The notes under the pieces are model-generated. The model saw only the letters and a list, made by a program, of their open reading frames with translations. It was not told the origin of the DNA and did no database searches. A program made the translations under genes and the position numbers. Below, in pieces: positions 51,163 through 59,978 of a stretch of DNA of 64,000 nt. Source of the stretch: CAZCEC01 sp964497615 (lineage in GTDB: Bacteria; Chloroflexota; Anaerolineae; Anaerolineales; UBA6663); assembly GCA_964497615.1 (NCBI GenBank), contig CAZCEC010000001.1, positions 247,312 to 311,311 on the forward strand, written 5' to 3'. The first letter of the stretch is position 1, and each line of letters opens with the position of its first letter.

Positions 51163-51822
51163 ATGCTGCACTTTGCGCCCCTGATCGGCCGCCAGGCGCC
51201 GCTGCAGGTGTTGTGCCTGGGGGCCCATAGCGACGACATCGAGATCGGGTGCGGCGGCACGCTGCTGGCGCTGCACGACCGCTATCCCAACGCGGTCTAC
51301 ACCTGGGTGGTGTTCAGTGCCGGCGGCCCGCGAGTGGCCGAGGCGCGGGCCAGTGCCGAGGAGTTTTTGCCGGCCTCCGCGCGCGCGGAGGTGATGGTCC
51401 TGGAGTTTCAAGACGGCTACTTTCCGTACAAGGGCGCGGCCATCAAGGACTACTTCGAGGGCCTGAAACACCGCGTTTCACCCGACCTGATATTCACCCA
51501 CGGGCGCGACGATCGCCACCAGGATCACCGCCTGATTCACGACCTGACCTGGAACACGTTTCGGAATCACTCCATCTTGGAATATGAGATACCCAAGTAT
51601 GATGGCGACCTGGGTCAGCCGAACGTGTTTGTGCACCTGGACGAGGCGATGTGCCGGCGTAAGGTGGACATCCTGATGCGCGCCTTTCCGACACAGACCA
51701 GCCGGCCGTGGTTCAGGGCGGATACATTTTGGGCCTTGCTGCGCCTGCGCGGACTCGAGTCACGCGCGCCGCAGGGCCTGGCCGAGGCGTTTGTTGGGCG
51801 AAAGGTCGTTTTGCTTGGCTAG
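51163..51822 (+). CDS. PIG-L family N-deacetylase
   Basis: A 219-residue LmbE/PIG-L zinc deacetylase. The metal motif G-A-H-S-D-D-I-E-I-G-C-G-G (near 20-32) corresponds to A-H-P-D-D-E, and the second His lies in R-H-Q-D-H-R. These enzymes remove acetyl or formyl groups from amino sugars. ATG at 51163 follows the rfbF stop by 8 bases; a TTG at 51151 would overlap it. Its position beside DUF4910 and the aminotransferase suggests tailoring of an amino sugar. Confidence 0.85.
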   Translation: MLHFAPLIGRQAPLQVLCLGAHSDDIEIGCGGTLLALHDRYPNAVYTWVVFSAGGPRVAEARASAEEFLPASARAEVMVLEFQDGYFPYKGAAIKDYFEGLKHRVSPDLIFTHGRDDRHQDHRLIHDLTWNTFRNHSILEYEIPKYDGDLGQPNVFVHLDEAMCRRKVDILMRAFPTQTSRPWFRADTFWALLRLRGLESRAPQGLAEAFVGRKVVLLG

Positions 51823-52031
51823 GGCGCTTGAGATGCCATGCACCAGGCGCAGGCTCGGGCCGCGGCGCCGCCTTTCGCAAAGGAAACACTGATGCGATAC
51901 TACACGCATGTGCCTCCACGCCGTCGCGTATCCGGTCCTTCGGCCAGTCGACGCCCCCGTGTTGCCCCTTTCGCCGCGCCCACCGTGATCAGGCCAGTGC
52001 AGTCGGATTCGAATACACGAGATCTGGTGAC

Positions 52032-53522
52032 ATGAGCGCTGAAGGCAGGACCATCGCGCGCAATATGGGCTGGCTGTCAATCTCACAGGCTGTTAACTGG
52101 GTTTTTGGTCTGGTGCTAACGATTGTGCAGCCGCGCTATCTGGGCGTTACGGCCATGGGTCAGCTTCAGCTTGGGATCTCGCTGTGGAGCATCATCGGCG
52201 TTCTGGTGGCTTTTGGCATGGATGTCTTACTGACCAAGGAAACCGCACGCGCCCCGCAACGCGTGGGAAGCCTGCTGGGCACGGCGGGTGCGTTGCGGAG
52301 CCTGTTGTTTGCCGGCGGCTGCGGGTTAGTGGCGCTCTATGCCCGATGGGCGGGCTACTCCGCCGACACGATTGTGGTCATCGCCATTCTGAGCCTGTGG
52401 CAGTTCTTTGCCCAATTCGACAACAGTGTCCGATCCGCCCTGCAGGGCCTGGAGCGCATGGAGTTCATTTCTGCGGCTGCGGTGGTGAGCCGGTTTTTGG
52501 GGGCGGCCATTAGTATTGCCTTGCTGCTCACTGGCCACGGAGCAGCCAGCATCGCCGCGGTGGTCGCCGGCGGGGCAGCGCTGAGTTGCCTGATCCAATA
52601 TTACTTCTTGCGCCGACTGCAACCCATCCGAATCCAGGTCGACCGAAACATGGTGAAGTGGATGGTGCAGGCCAGTCTGCCCTATTTCCTTTCAGGCGTA
52701 TTTCTGATTGTGTACGCTGAAGTCAGCCTCGTGGTTATATCCTTGTTGGTGGATGAGACGGGTGTCGGCGTGTTTGGTACGGCCTATCGCTTACTGGGCC
52801 CGTTCCTGTTTCTGCCGACCATCTTCATGTCGGCAGCCTTTCCAGCACTGGCGCGCCAGGCGGTGGCGGATACCGGCCTGGCCATGCGGCTGATGCGGCG
52901 CAGTTTTCACTTGCTCTTCTTGGCGGCCGTGCCGTTGGGGCTGGGTATCCTCGCGATTGCGCCGCCGGTAATCTCTTTGCTCTACGGGCCAGCCTTTGCC
53001 AAAAGCGGTCCTGTCCTGTCGGTTTTGGGCATCACCCTCATTTTCCTCTACCTCAACATACTGATCGGGCAGTACCTGGTTTCGGTAGACCGGCAGAATC
53101 AGTGGACGGTTGTCATGGCTACCGCCACCGTCGTGCGCATTGGTTTGGACGTGCTGTTAGTGCCCCTGGCGCAGAAGTGGCTTTCCAACGGCGCCCTCGG
53201 CGCGGCAGTGGTCTTGACGACGACAGAGTTGGGGATGCTTATGGCCGGGCTGGTGCTTTTGCCACGGGGCACACTGAATCGCGATAGCGCCCGGTTCGCT
53301 GGCCGAACCTTGTTGGCTGGGGCAGGCATGCTGCTGGTTGTGCTACTATTGCGCGAAAGCCATATCGCTGTGCCGATCCTGGCTGGCGCGGTTACATATG
53401 GATTGCTCGTGTTGGTGCTGCGGGTCGTGTCCGTCGAAGACCAGCAATTGCTGCTTTTGATAGGCCGGGGCTTACTGGCTCGCCTCCGGCGCCGGCTGCC
53501 GAAGCCTTCGCAGGTGGGCTAA
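52032..53522 (+). CDS. Polysaccharide flippase (Wzx-like)
   Basis: A 496-residue integral membrane protein with about 12-14 hydrophobic segments of the MATE-like oligosaccharide flippase superfamily. The N-terminus R-T-I-A-R-N-M-G-W-L-S-I-S-Q-A-V-N-W is typical. It would move lipid-linked repeat units across the membrane. A 209-base spacer precedes it, in which I see no gene; the start is ATG at 52032, without a strong ribosome binding site. Confidence 0.88.
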   Translation: MSAEGRTIARNMGWLSISQAVNWVFGLVLTIVQPRYLGVTAMGQLQLGISLWSIIGVLVAFGMDVLLTKETARAPQRVGSLLGTAGALRSLLFAGGCGLVALYARWAGYSADTIVVIAILSLWQFFAQFDNSVRSALQGLERMEFISAAAVVSRFLGAAISIALLLTGHGAASIAAVVAGGAALSCLIQYYFLRRLQPIRIQVDRNMVKWMVQASLPYFLSGVFLIVYAEVSLVVISLLVDETGVGVFGTAYRLLGPFLFLPTIFMSAAFPALARQAVADTGLAMRLMRRSFHLLFLAAVPLGLGILAIAPPVISLLYGPAFAKSGPVLSVLGITLIFLYLNILIGQYLVSVDRQNQWTVVMATATVVRIGLDVLLVPLAQKWLSNGALGAAVVLTTTELGMLMAGLVLLPRGTLNRDSARFAGRTLLAGAGMLLVVLLLRESHIAVPILAGAVTYGLLVLVLRVVSVEDQQLLLLIGRGLLARLRRRLPKPSQVG

Positions 53523-53551
53523 TCGGCTGGCATTGTCCAGAAGGTGGAAGC

Positions 53552-54667
53552 ATGACCAAAGCCATTGTGTTGCGTCTGCTGGAGAGTTACTTTCGGCATC
53601 GCTGGCTGTACCTGGCGCCGATTGTCATCATGACCATAGTGGGTGCTGCCTATGTGCTGACTCGGCCGCGCGAGTATCTGACCGAAAGCCTGGTGTACGT
53701 GCCCGGGGAGTCATACCTGGCCACCTTAACGGCGGTGCGGTCGGACTCGACCTCATGGTGGGCGACGCCGGCTCAGAGCGCGGCCAACAAGATCACGGAG
53801 TTGCTGCGCACCGACTCGTTTGTGCGCTCGCTCATTGCCATGACCGATATGGCGGCCGACCTGGGGGCTGATCCGGCGGTGGTGGGATCGCTCATTGCCA
53901 CTACGCGCGACGCCGTTTGGGCAGTCGCGCAGGGGGATAACCAGGTGTTAGTCGGGGCGGCGCATGAAAGTCCTGTGTTGGCCTACCAGTTGGCGGCCGC
54001 AACCATAGAGAACTACACGCGCTGGCGCATCGACGCCGAATTGGCGCAGAGCGCCGTGGCCCAAGGGTTCTTCGCGGACTTGATCCCGGTCTACGCAGCG
54101 GAACGCGAAGTCGCGCGTCAGGCGCTCGTAGACTACTTGCGCTCACATCCCGAGCCCTTGCAGGGCGACCGCCCGACGCTGGAGCAACTCGAAGTGGATC
54201 GGCTGCGGGGCGACTTGGCCGACGCTGAGGCCCGTCTGGCGGCCACGCAGGACAAGGATGAGGAGGCGCGCCTGGCGGCGTCGCAGGCGGAGGTCAACAT
54301 CCGCCAATCGTTCTATGTCATGGATCCGCCCACCATTCCACGCGAGCCCGCCACTTCCTTGCGCCAGCTGGCGTTGCAGATTGGCGGCTTCGGTGGGGTC
54401 GGCTTAGCGCTGACGGCTCTCGCGATCGTCGGCGGCGCCTTGCTCAACCGCGGGTTTGTCTTTCCGGTGGATGTCCGCGAGAATCTGCATCTGCCCGTTC
54501 TGGCGACTGTTCCGTTGGCGCCGGCCGCTGGCGGTCGCGCCGGGCGCCATCTGACCGGCCAGCGCCTCACGCATGCCTTTGTGCTCAGCCCGCCGCGCGC
54601 CTACGCCGCCTTGCCGCCTGGCACTATTGGTCAGCCGGTTGAGGATGCGGCCGAGGACGCCGAGTAG
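53552..54667 (+). CDS. Wzz-type chain-length determinant-like protein
   Basis: A 371-residue protein with a membrane segment near residues 19-37, a large extracellular domain with helical A/E/R-rich stretches (about 210-250), and a second membrane segment near 283-306, preceded by the P-P-T-I-P-R-E-P proline motif. This is the Wzz/polysaccharide co-polymerase plan. It has a cytoplasmic tail of about 65 residues but no kinase domain. A separate BY-kinase-like protein follows after 57 bases, as in Gram-positive CpsC/CpsD pairs. Confidence 0.82.
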   Translation: MTKAIVLRLLESYFRHRWLYLAPIVIMTIVGAAYVLTRPREYLTESLVYVPGESYLATLTAVRSDSTSWWATPAQSAANKITELLRTDSFVRSLIAMTDMAADLGADPAVVGSLIATTRDAVWAVAQGDNQVLVGAAHESPVLAYQLAAATIENYTRWRIDAELAQSAVAQGFFADLIPVYAAEREVARQALVDYLRSHPEPLQGDRPTLEQLEVDRLRGDLADAEARLAATQDKDEEARLAASQAEVNIRQSFYVMDPPTIPREPATSLRQLALQIGGFGGVGLALTALAIVGGALLNRGFVFPVDVRENLHLPVLATVPLAPAAGGRAGRHLTGQRLTHAFVLSPPRAYAALPPGTIGQPVEDAAEDAE

Positions 54668-54724
54668 CCTGGCCCGCCGCGCGCCCAGGCCGAGACCAGG
54701 CCTAATCCCTGGCAGATGTGACCC

Positions 54725-55432
54725 ATGCGATTTCGCTCACGCACAACCAACAACCACTCGGCGCCAAATGTAGTGCTATCGGCTGCCGACAGCACCCCGC
54801 TGGCAACGTTTCCGGTGGAGATCATGGATGCGCTGCGATATTTCGTGGCGCGGGTGACCCGTCAGCAGCCCTTTCCGCGGCGCCTGGCGCTGCTGGCGGC
54901 GCTCCGGCAAGAAGGTGTGACCTACCTTTCCCGGGGCTTGGCGCTCACCCTGGCGCATGACCTGCAGGCCCGCGTGTGTGCTGTTGAACTGAACTGGTGG
55001 TGGCCGTCGGATTTGCCCCCCGGCCCGCAGCCGGGGCTGGCGGCTGTGCTGGACGGGCACGTAGGCCTGAACGATGCGCTTTGGCATACGGCCGATGTCT
55101 CCTTGGCGATCCTACCGGCTGGAGTGGTGCCACGCGAGGCCCGGAGTCGCTATGCGCGCCAGGCGTTGTTGCAGGATACGCTGGAAACCCTGCACCGGCA
55201 GTTTGATCTGCTGGTGCTGGATGTGCCGGCGCTCGGCGCGACGAGCGATGCCATTTCGCTGGCCGGGCTGGGGACGGCCAGCTGCCTGGTGGTCAGTCAG
55301 GAAGCGACGCCGGCTGAAAGTGCCCGCCAGGCCTTGGACGACGTGGACCACATGCCCATGCTGGGGGTGCTGCTCAACCGCGTGGATCACCGCACCCCGG
55401 AATGGGTGCTTAGGTACATTTCGGATCGATAG
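54725..55432 (+). CDS. BY-kinase/MinD-like protein with degenerate Walker A
   Basis: A 235-residue protein of the CpsD/Wzc-C-terminus fold. The strand before the P-loop (A-L-L-A-A-L) is followed by R-Q-E-G-V-T-Y-L-S at about 61-69, where family members have G-E-G-K-T. The key Lys is Val65. The Walker A'-like D-L-L-V-L-D-V-P-A-L-G (about 157-167) and S-C-L-V-V-S are kept. There is no C-terminal Tyr cluster. It may be a non-catalytic partner of the Wzz-like protein upstream, regulating chain length without phosphorylation. Confidence 0.7.
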   Translation: MRFRSRTTNNHSAPNVVLSAADSTPLATFPVEIMDALRYFVARVTRQQPFPRRLALLAALRQEGVTYLSRGLALTLAHDLQARVCAVELNWWWPSDLPPGPQPGLAAVLDGHVGLNDALWHTADVSLAILPAGVVPREARSRYARQALLQDTLETLHRQFDLLVLDVPALGATSDAISLAGLGTASCLVVSQEATPAESARQALDDVDHMPMLGVLLNRVDHRTPEWVLRYISDR

Positions 55433-55435
55433 CGC

Positions 55436-55579
55436 ATGCTGGTCTTCCTGACCTTTCTGGTCGTGTGCTTCGCAGTGGGCGTGTTCGTGCGGGACAGGGT
55501 TTCGTCGCGGCCGCGGACCATTATCGCGGCGGCCAGTGTGGCGGTCTGCGCGGCATACTTTGTGTTTCGGGCGCTATAG
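55436..55579 (+). CDS. Small membrane protein of 47 residues
   Basis: A short gene starting 4 bases after the BY-kinase-like stop. It encodes two hydrophobic helices (about 2-18 and 29-46) separated by a basic turn, R-D-R-V-S-S-R-P-R-T. The close spacing and complete lack of frame disruption support expression. I do not recognise the family. Possible role: accessory subunit of the export/polymerase complex. Confidence 0.5.
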   Translation: MLVFLTFLVVCFAVGVFVRDRVSSRPRTIIAAASVAVCAAYFVFRAL

Positions 55580-55633
55580 GACCATGCGAATCCGCAGGCT
55601 GGTCGGCGTAACGCAGCGCGTGATCACGGCACG

Positions 55634-57184
55634 ATGGCAGAGGCAACACTCGTAGACCGGGAAGTCCTCACGGCGCCCGCGCTGGCCCGGCGCCGGCAAC
55701 AATTGTGGCGGGTATGGTTTGCCGCCATCCTTGGGCTGACCGGCGCGTTGGGTTGGCTGATGCTGCGCAGCGGCCCTGACCTGCTCTATCCGCTCATCCT
55801 GTTAGCGCTCGGGGTCGGCCTGCTGGTGCTACAGCAGCCTCGCTACGGCCTCTACTTGTGCGTCTTCCTGACTCTGGTTGGGGATGGCGTCATGTTGCCT
55901 TGGTATCCCTTCTCTAAGAACCTTTCGAGCCCGGAATCGCTGCTCTATCTGGGTGATCAGCTGATTGTCAGCCCGCTGGAGATTTGCCTGGTGGGGACCA
56001 TGGTGATCTGGCTGAGCCGGGAAGGGCTGCAGCGCCGCCTGAAATTTCACAAGCTGGTTCTCTTCTGGCCAGTGATGGTCTTTGCCCTGTTCTGCGTGGG
56101 CGGGCTGCTGTTCGGGCTGGCTAGGGGAGGTGACCTGCGGATTGCATTATGGGAAGTCCGACCGCTCATGTATCTGCCGGTGCTCGTCGTTCTGGTCGGC
56201 CATCTGCTCACCCGTCGGGAGCATCTCAAGCAACTGCTGTGGCTAATTGCCTTGGCGCTATTTGCCGAGGCCCTGATAGTCAGCTACCGGTTCCTGTTCG
56301 TGCTGCGCATGCAAGTGAGCGACTTCAACTCCATCACTGAGCATTCCGCCCCGGTGCACATGACCCTGGTGATCGTGTGGCTGGCAGCGGCCTGGATGTT
56401 TGGCGGTTCGCGTCGGACGCGCCTGGGACTCCCGGTGCTGGTGCTGCCGATGCTCGTGACCATGCTGGCCGCCCAACGCCGGGCAGCGATTGTGGCTTTG
56501 TTGGTGGGGCTGGTCCTGATGGCCTTGGTGCTTTTCCAGTACAGGCGCCGGCTCTTTTGGTTTCTGGTGCCGGCGGCGGCACTCGCCGGCGTCGTATACG
56601 TCGCGGCATTCTGGAACGCCACAGGGATGCTGGGCATGCCTGTGCGCGCCATCAAGTCGGTCATCGCCCCATCACAGATCAGCTTGCGCGACCAGAGCTC
56701 CAACGCCTACCGGGTCATTGAGAATGTCAACACGCTGGTTACAATTCGCGAGGCGCCACTGACTGGCGTTGGATTCGGGCGGAAGTTTGTCATGGCTGTC
56801 GCGCTGCCGGACATCAGCTTCTTCGAGTGGTGGGAGTACATCACCCACAACTCCGTGTTATGGGTGTGGATGAAAACGGGCCTGTTTGGCTTTCTGGCCT
56901 TGCTGGCCCTGATTGGGACCTCCATTGTCGCAGGACTGCGCGCCCTGTGGCGCATGCCCACCGGCGACCTGCGCGCCGCAGTCTGCGCCGCTGTGTTGTA
57001 TCTGGTGATGCACTATATCTACGCCTACGTGGACATGTCGTGGGACATGCAAAGCATGGTTTTAGTAGGTACCATGCTGGGTCTGCTGAGTGCTGTGGAG
57101 CGCATTGTCGCGCAGCCCGTGCCGACTCCACCCAAACGCTGGCCCTGGCAAGCGGAAGCAGCGCCGGCGCCGGGATTGTTGTGA
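55634..57184 (+). CDS. O-antigen polymerase/ligase-like membrane protein
   Basis: A 516-residue membrane protein with about 12 hydrophobic segments and a long loop between about 330 and 410, the Wzy/WaaL plan. The P-L-T-G-V-G-F-G segment (about 375-382) and the later H-N-S-V-L-W-V are the conserved Wzy_C-type features. It is expected to polymerise or ligate repeat units on the outer face of the membrane. The C-terminus ends in a short Pro/Ala-rich tail. Confidence 0.85.
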   Translation: MAEATLVDREVLTAPALARRRQQLWRVWFAAILGLTGALGWLMLRSGPDLLYPLILLALGVGLLVLQQPRYGLYLCVFLTLVGDGVMLPWYPFSKNLSSPESLLYLGDQLIVSPLEICLVGTMVIWLSREGLQRRLKFHKLVLFWPVMVFALFCVGGLLFGLARGGDLRIALWEVRPLMYLPVLVVLVGHLLTRREHLKQLLWLIALALFAEALIVSYRFLFVLRMQVSDFNSITEHSAPVHMTLVIVWLAAAWMFGGSRRTRLGLPVLVLPMLVTMLAAQRRAAIVALLVGLVLMALVLFQYRRRLFWFLVPAAALAGVVYVAAFWNATGMLGMPVRAIKSVIAPSQISLRDQSSNAYRVIENVNTLVTIREAPLTGVGFGRKFVMAVALPDISFFEWWEYITHNSVLWVWMKTGLFGFLALLALIGTSIVAGLRALWRMPTGDLRAAVCAAVLYLVMHYIYAYVDMSWDMQSMVLVGTMLGLLSAVERIVAQPVPTPPKRWPWQAEAAPAPGLL

Positions 57185-57218
57185 GGCGCGCCCTCGCGGG
57201 GGCATACCCATCGCCGGC

Positions 57219-58223
57219 ATGATCGGCCTGTCGGTCGTAGTTCCCACCTATAATCGCTTCCATTCGCTGCAGCGATTGTTGTCGGCGCTCGCCCATCAGG
57301 ATTTGCCCGCCTCAGAGTTCGAAGTGGTCGTGGTGGATGATGGCTCGACCGATGGGACGCGTCAGCGACTGCTTGAGGCGCAGGTTCCCTTTCGCCTCAA
57401 GCCGGTCGTTCAGCGCAATCAAGGGCCGGCGGTGGCCCGCAACTGCGGTGTGGCCGAGGCGCAGGGCAAGATCGTCGTCTTTCTTGACGATGATGTGGCG
57501 CCTGCCCCGACGCTCCTGAGCGAACACCTGCGCTCGCACGCGGCCCACGGCCCGGGTGTGGTCGTGATTGGACCGATGCTATCGCCGCTGGATTTCCCAC
57601 TGGCCCCCTGGGTGCAATGGTCACAGGAGCGATTGCTGGAGCAGTACCGCGCCATGCAAACGGGCAAGTGGGCGCCGACAGCCCGCCAGTTCTACACCGG
57701 CAACGCCTCGCTGGCGCGGGCGGACTTCCTCGCGAGTGGCGGCTTCGATGTGCACTTCAAGCGGGCCGAGGATGTTGAATTGGCGTTTCGACTCGCGGCC
57801 ATGGGGCTCCGCTTCGTGTTTTGCCCGGCGGCGGCCGGTTATCATTACGAGGAGCGTAGCTTTGCGGCCTGGCTGGCGATCCCGCGCGCCTACGGCCGGT
57901 GTGATGTGGCCTTTACCCTGGAGAAAGGGCACAAATGGGTGCTGCCGGTGGTCCTGCAAGAATATGGGCAGCGGCCTTGGTTGGTGCGACTGGTTACGCG
58001 GCTGTGTCTGGATCGGCCGCTTCGTCAGCAGGTGGCAATGGCAGCCTTCCATCGATTGGCCATTATCGGGCATCGGTTGAAGTGGTCCCTGGCGGTGCGG
58101 GCTGCCCTGAGCAGCTTGTTCAATCTTCAGCACTATCAAGGCATTGCGGACGGACTGGGCGGGCGCGAGCGTTTCTTTGGGGAAGTGGCGGCGTTGATGA
58201 GGCCCGCCTCTGCCCCTGGATGA
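57219..58223 (+). CDS. Glycosyltransferase family 2
   Basis: A 334-residue GT-A enzyme. S-V-V-V-P-T-Y-N-R begins the fold, then V-V-D-D-G-S-T-D-G-T, L-D-D-D-V-A-P as the D-x-D (about 91-97), G-N-A-S-L-A-R and the E-D-V-E-L-A-F-R-L motif carrying the catalytic base. ATG at 57219 is chosen as it gives the normal N-terminus; upstream frame sequence is not family-like. It likely adds a sugar to the repeat unit. Confidence 0.88.
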   Translation: MIGLSVVVPTYNRFHSLQRLLSALAHQDLPASEFEVVVVDDGSTDGTRQRLLEAQVPFRLKPVVQRNQGPAVARNCGVAEAQGKIVVFLDDDVAPAPTLLSEHLRSHAAHGPGVVVIGPMLSPLDFPLAPWVQWSQERLLEQYRAMQTGKWAPTARQFYTGNASLARADFLASGGFDVHFKRAEDVELAFRLAAMGLRFVFCPAAAGYHYEERSFAAWLAIPRAYGRCDVAFTLEKGHKWVLPVVLQEYGQRPWLVRLVTRLCLDRPLRQQVAMAAFHRLAIIGHRLKWSLAVRAALSSLFNLQHYQGIADGLGGRERFFGEVAALMRPASAPG

Positions 58224-58257
58224 GGCTCGAGGCTCCGCCAGACACGGTGGATCGGCT

Positions 58258-58833
58258 ATGGCTGGCGGATGGCGCATGGTGGTCGCTGCGCTAAGGCGGG
58301 ACTGGCGCGGGTTGGCCGAGAATGCCCTGGCCGTCGTGCGTGCGCGGTGGTACCTGCGTCAGGCCAGCCGCCTCGGCGCGCGGGTGAGGGTGTGGGGACG
58401 GCCGGTTGTTCGCCTCCAGGGCGGACAGTTAGTTGTAGGCGAGCGAGCCCGGCTGGTCTCGACCGTGGCTACGCTTGAGCTGGAGGCTACGGGGGGACGG
58501 CTGGAGATCGGCGCTAGCACCTTCATCAACTATGGGACCTCCATTTCAGCCCGGCAGTCCATATCCATTGGGCGTGGGTGTAGTATCGGCACTCACTGCG
58601 TCATTGCCGACAGTGCGAGACCGGATATCGCCGTCACCGGTCGCGCATCAAGGCCCGTTCCAGCGCCCGTGCGGCTGGAAGACAATGTATGGCTGGGGGC
58701 GCGGGTCATTGTCGAAGCCGGGGTAACCATCGGAGCTGGCAGCGTGATCGGGGCAGGCAGCGTCGTTACCCAAGACGTGCCGGCGCGGTGTGTGGCCGTG
58801 GGCGTGCCAGCCCGTGTGATGCGACAACTATAG
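58258..58833 (+). CDS. Hexapeptide-repeat acyltransferase (first of two paralogs)
   Basis: A 191-residue left-handed beta-helix acyltransferase. Repeats such as I-G-R-G-C-S-I-G-T-H-C-V-I and the C-terminal I-G-A-G-S-V-I-G-A-G-S-V-V-T turn are present, with the V-A-V-G-V-P-A-R-V end. It usually transfers acetyl groups to sugars. The expected catalytic His (often in D-H) is not clear here; the loop reads A-D-S-A-R-P. It is closely related to the protein at 59406 across the whole length, implying duplication. A Ser-acetyltransferase-like gene lies between them. Confidence 0.82.
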   Translation: MAGGWRMVVAALRRDWRGLAENALAVVRARWYLRQASRLGARVRVWGRPVVRLQGGQLVVGERARLVSTVATLELEATGGRLEIGASTFINYGTSISARQSISIGRGCSIGTHCVIADSARPDIAVTGRASRPVPAPVRLEDNVWLGARVIVEAGVTIGAGSVIGAGSVVTQDVPARCVAVGVPARVMRQL

Positions 58834-58861
58834 GCGGACTGCAGACCCGGGCGCGTTGGCC

Positions 58862-59398
58862 ATGTTCGACACATTCAAACAGGATGTCCGCCGCTGGATT
58901 GTGCCGCAGCAGATTGCACCGGCTGAAGCGGTCACGCTGTCGCGAACGCTGGCACTGCTCCTGCGGCACAAGGCACTAAGGGCCATGGTCTGGTTCCGGT
59001 TTGGGTCCTGGTGCAGCCGGCGTCGGGTTCGGGTCGTCCCGACCCTAATGACGTGGATTCTCAGCACCTTTTACGGCATGGAGATCGCGATTGGGCCGAG
59101 CTACGGCGGCGGCTTGTACATACCGCATACGGTCGGCATGGTTCTGAATCCGAGCCGGCTGGGGGCCAATTGCAGCATTATTGCCACGGTCACTATTGGG
59201 ATGCGCAATGAGTACGCCTTTCCTCAGTTGGGGGACAACGTATTTATTGGCGCTGGCGCCCGTATCTTGGGGGACATAATGATTGGTGATGGAGCTGTCA
59301 TTGGCGCCAATGCGGTAGTCATTGAGAACGTTCCCTCCGGGGCGACTGTGGTGGGCGTGCCTGCCCGGATAGTGCGCCAGGCCTCTGGCGCAGGCTAG
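58862..59398 (+). CDS. Serine-acetyltransferase-like hexapeptide acyltransferase
   Basis: A 178-residue protein with a helical N-terminal region (D-T-F-K-Q-D-V-R-R-W) and a hexapeptide C-terminal half with the CysE-type motif Y-I-P-H-T-V-G-M-V-L (catalytic His) and V-G-V-P-A-R-I-V near the end. Versions without the full CysE N-terminus, found in polysaccharide loci, act on sugars rather than serine. ATG 58862 is preferred to a TTG at 58856. Confidence 0.82.
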   Translation: MFDTFKQDVRRWIVPQQIAPAEAVTLSRTLALLLRHKALRAMVWFRFGSWCSRRRVRVVPTLMTWILSTFYGMEIAIGPSYGGGLYIPHTVGMVLNPSRLGANCSIIATVTIGMRNEYAFPQLGDNVFIGAGARILGDIMIGDGAVIGANAVVIENVPSGATVVGVPARIVRQASGAG

Positions 59399-59405
59399 CC
59401 GCACC

Positions 59406-59954
59406 ATGAAGTTAGCCGAATTTGTTTCGCACGGCCTGGCAATCGCACGTGCGCGCTGGTATTTTCTTCAGGCCACTGCGATTGGGCCAGGGGTGCGTGT
59501 TTGGGGCCGCCCATCGGTGCGAAATGCCGGTGGCCAGATGGTCATTGGTGAGCGCGCGGTATTTCTCTCAACGATCGCGACGCTCGAGCTGGTGGCGGAG
59601 GGCGGCCGCCTCGAGATCGGCGCGCGCACCTTCGTTAACTACGGCTGTTCCATCGCGGCCACCCACCTCGTCCAGATTGGGGCGGACTGCAAGATCGGCA
59701 AGCACTGCATCTTGATTGATAATGACTTTCACCGGTTGGAGCCCGAGCGGCGCAACGAACGGCCGCCGTCCATGCCCATTGTGCTGGAAGACCAGGTCTG
59801 GCTGGGGTCGCGGGTGATTGTCTTGCGCGGCGTCCGGATTGGCGCGGGCAGTGTCATCGGGGCCGGCAGTGTCGTCACAAAGGATGTGCCGCCGCGCACA
59901 CTGGCTGTCGGCGTGCCGGCGCGTGTTATCCGCTCGGTCGAGGCGAGCGGCTGA
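59406..59954 (+). CDS. Hexapeptide-repeat acyltransferase (second paralog)
   Basis: A 182-residue left-handed beta-helix protein. It shares R-V-W-G-R-P, the G-G-R-L-E-I-G-A block and the end motif with the protein at 58258, so the two are paralogs. Unlike that copy it has the L-I-D-N-D-F-H-R segment (near 103-110), which supplies the catalytic His typical of WcaF/NodL-like acetyltransferases. It is probably active on a sugar of the polymer. Confidence 0.85.
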   Translation: MKLAEFVSHGLAIARARWYFLQATAIGPGVRVWGRPSVRNAGGQMVIGERAVFLSTIATLELVAEGGRLEIGARTFVNYGCSIAATHLVQIGADCKIGKHCILIDNDFHRLEPERRNERPPSMPIVLEDQVWLGSRVIVLRGVRIGAGSVIGAGSVVTKDVPPRTLAVGVPARVIRSVEASG

Positions 59955-59978
59955 CCAGACCAGATAGAGACCGGGGCG

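Noticed and set aside
51823..52031. Possible small gene in the spacer before the flippase
   Set aside because: Frames are short, lack start signals and give basic, low-complexity peptides; the longer frame from 51708 also overlaps the PIG-L gene.
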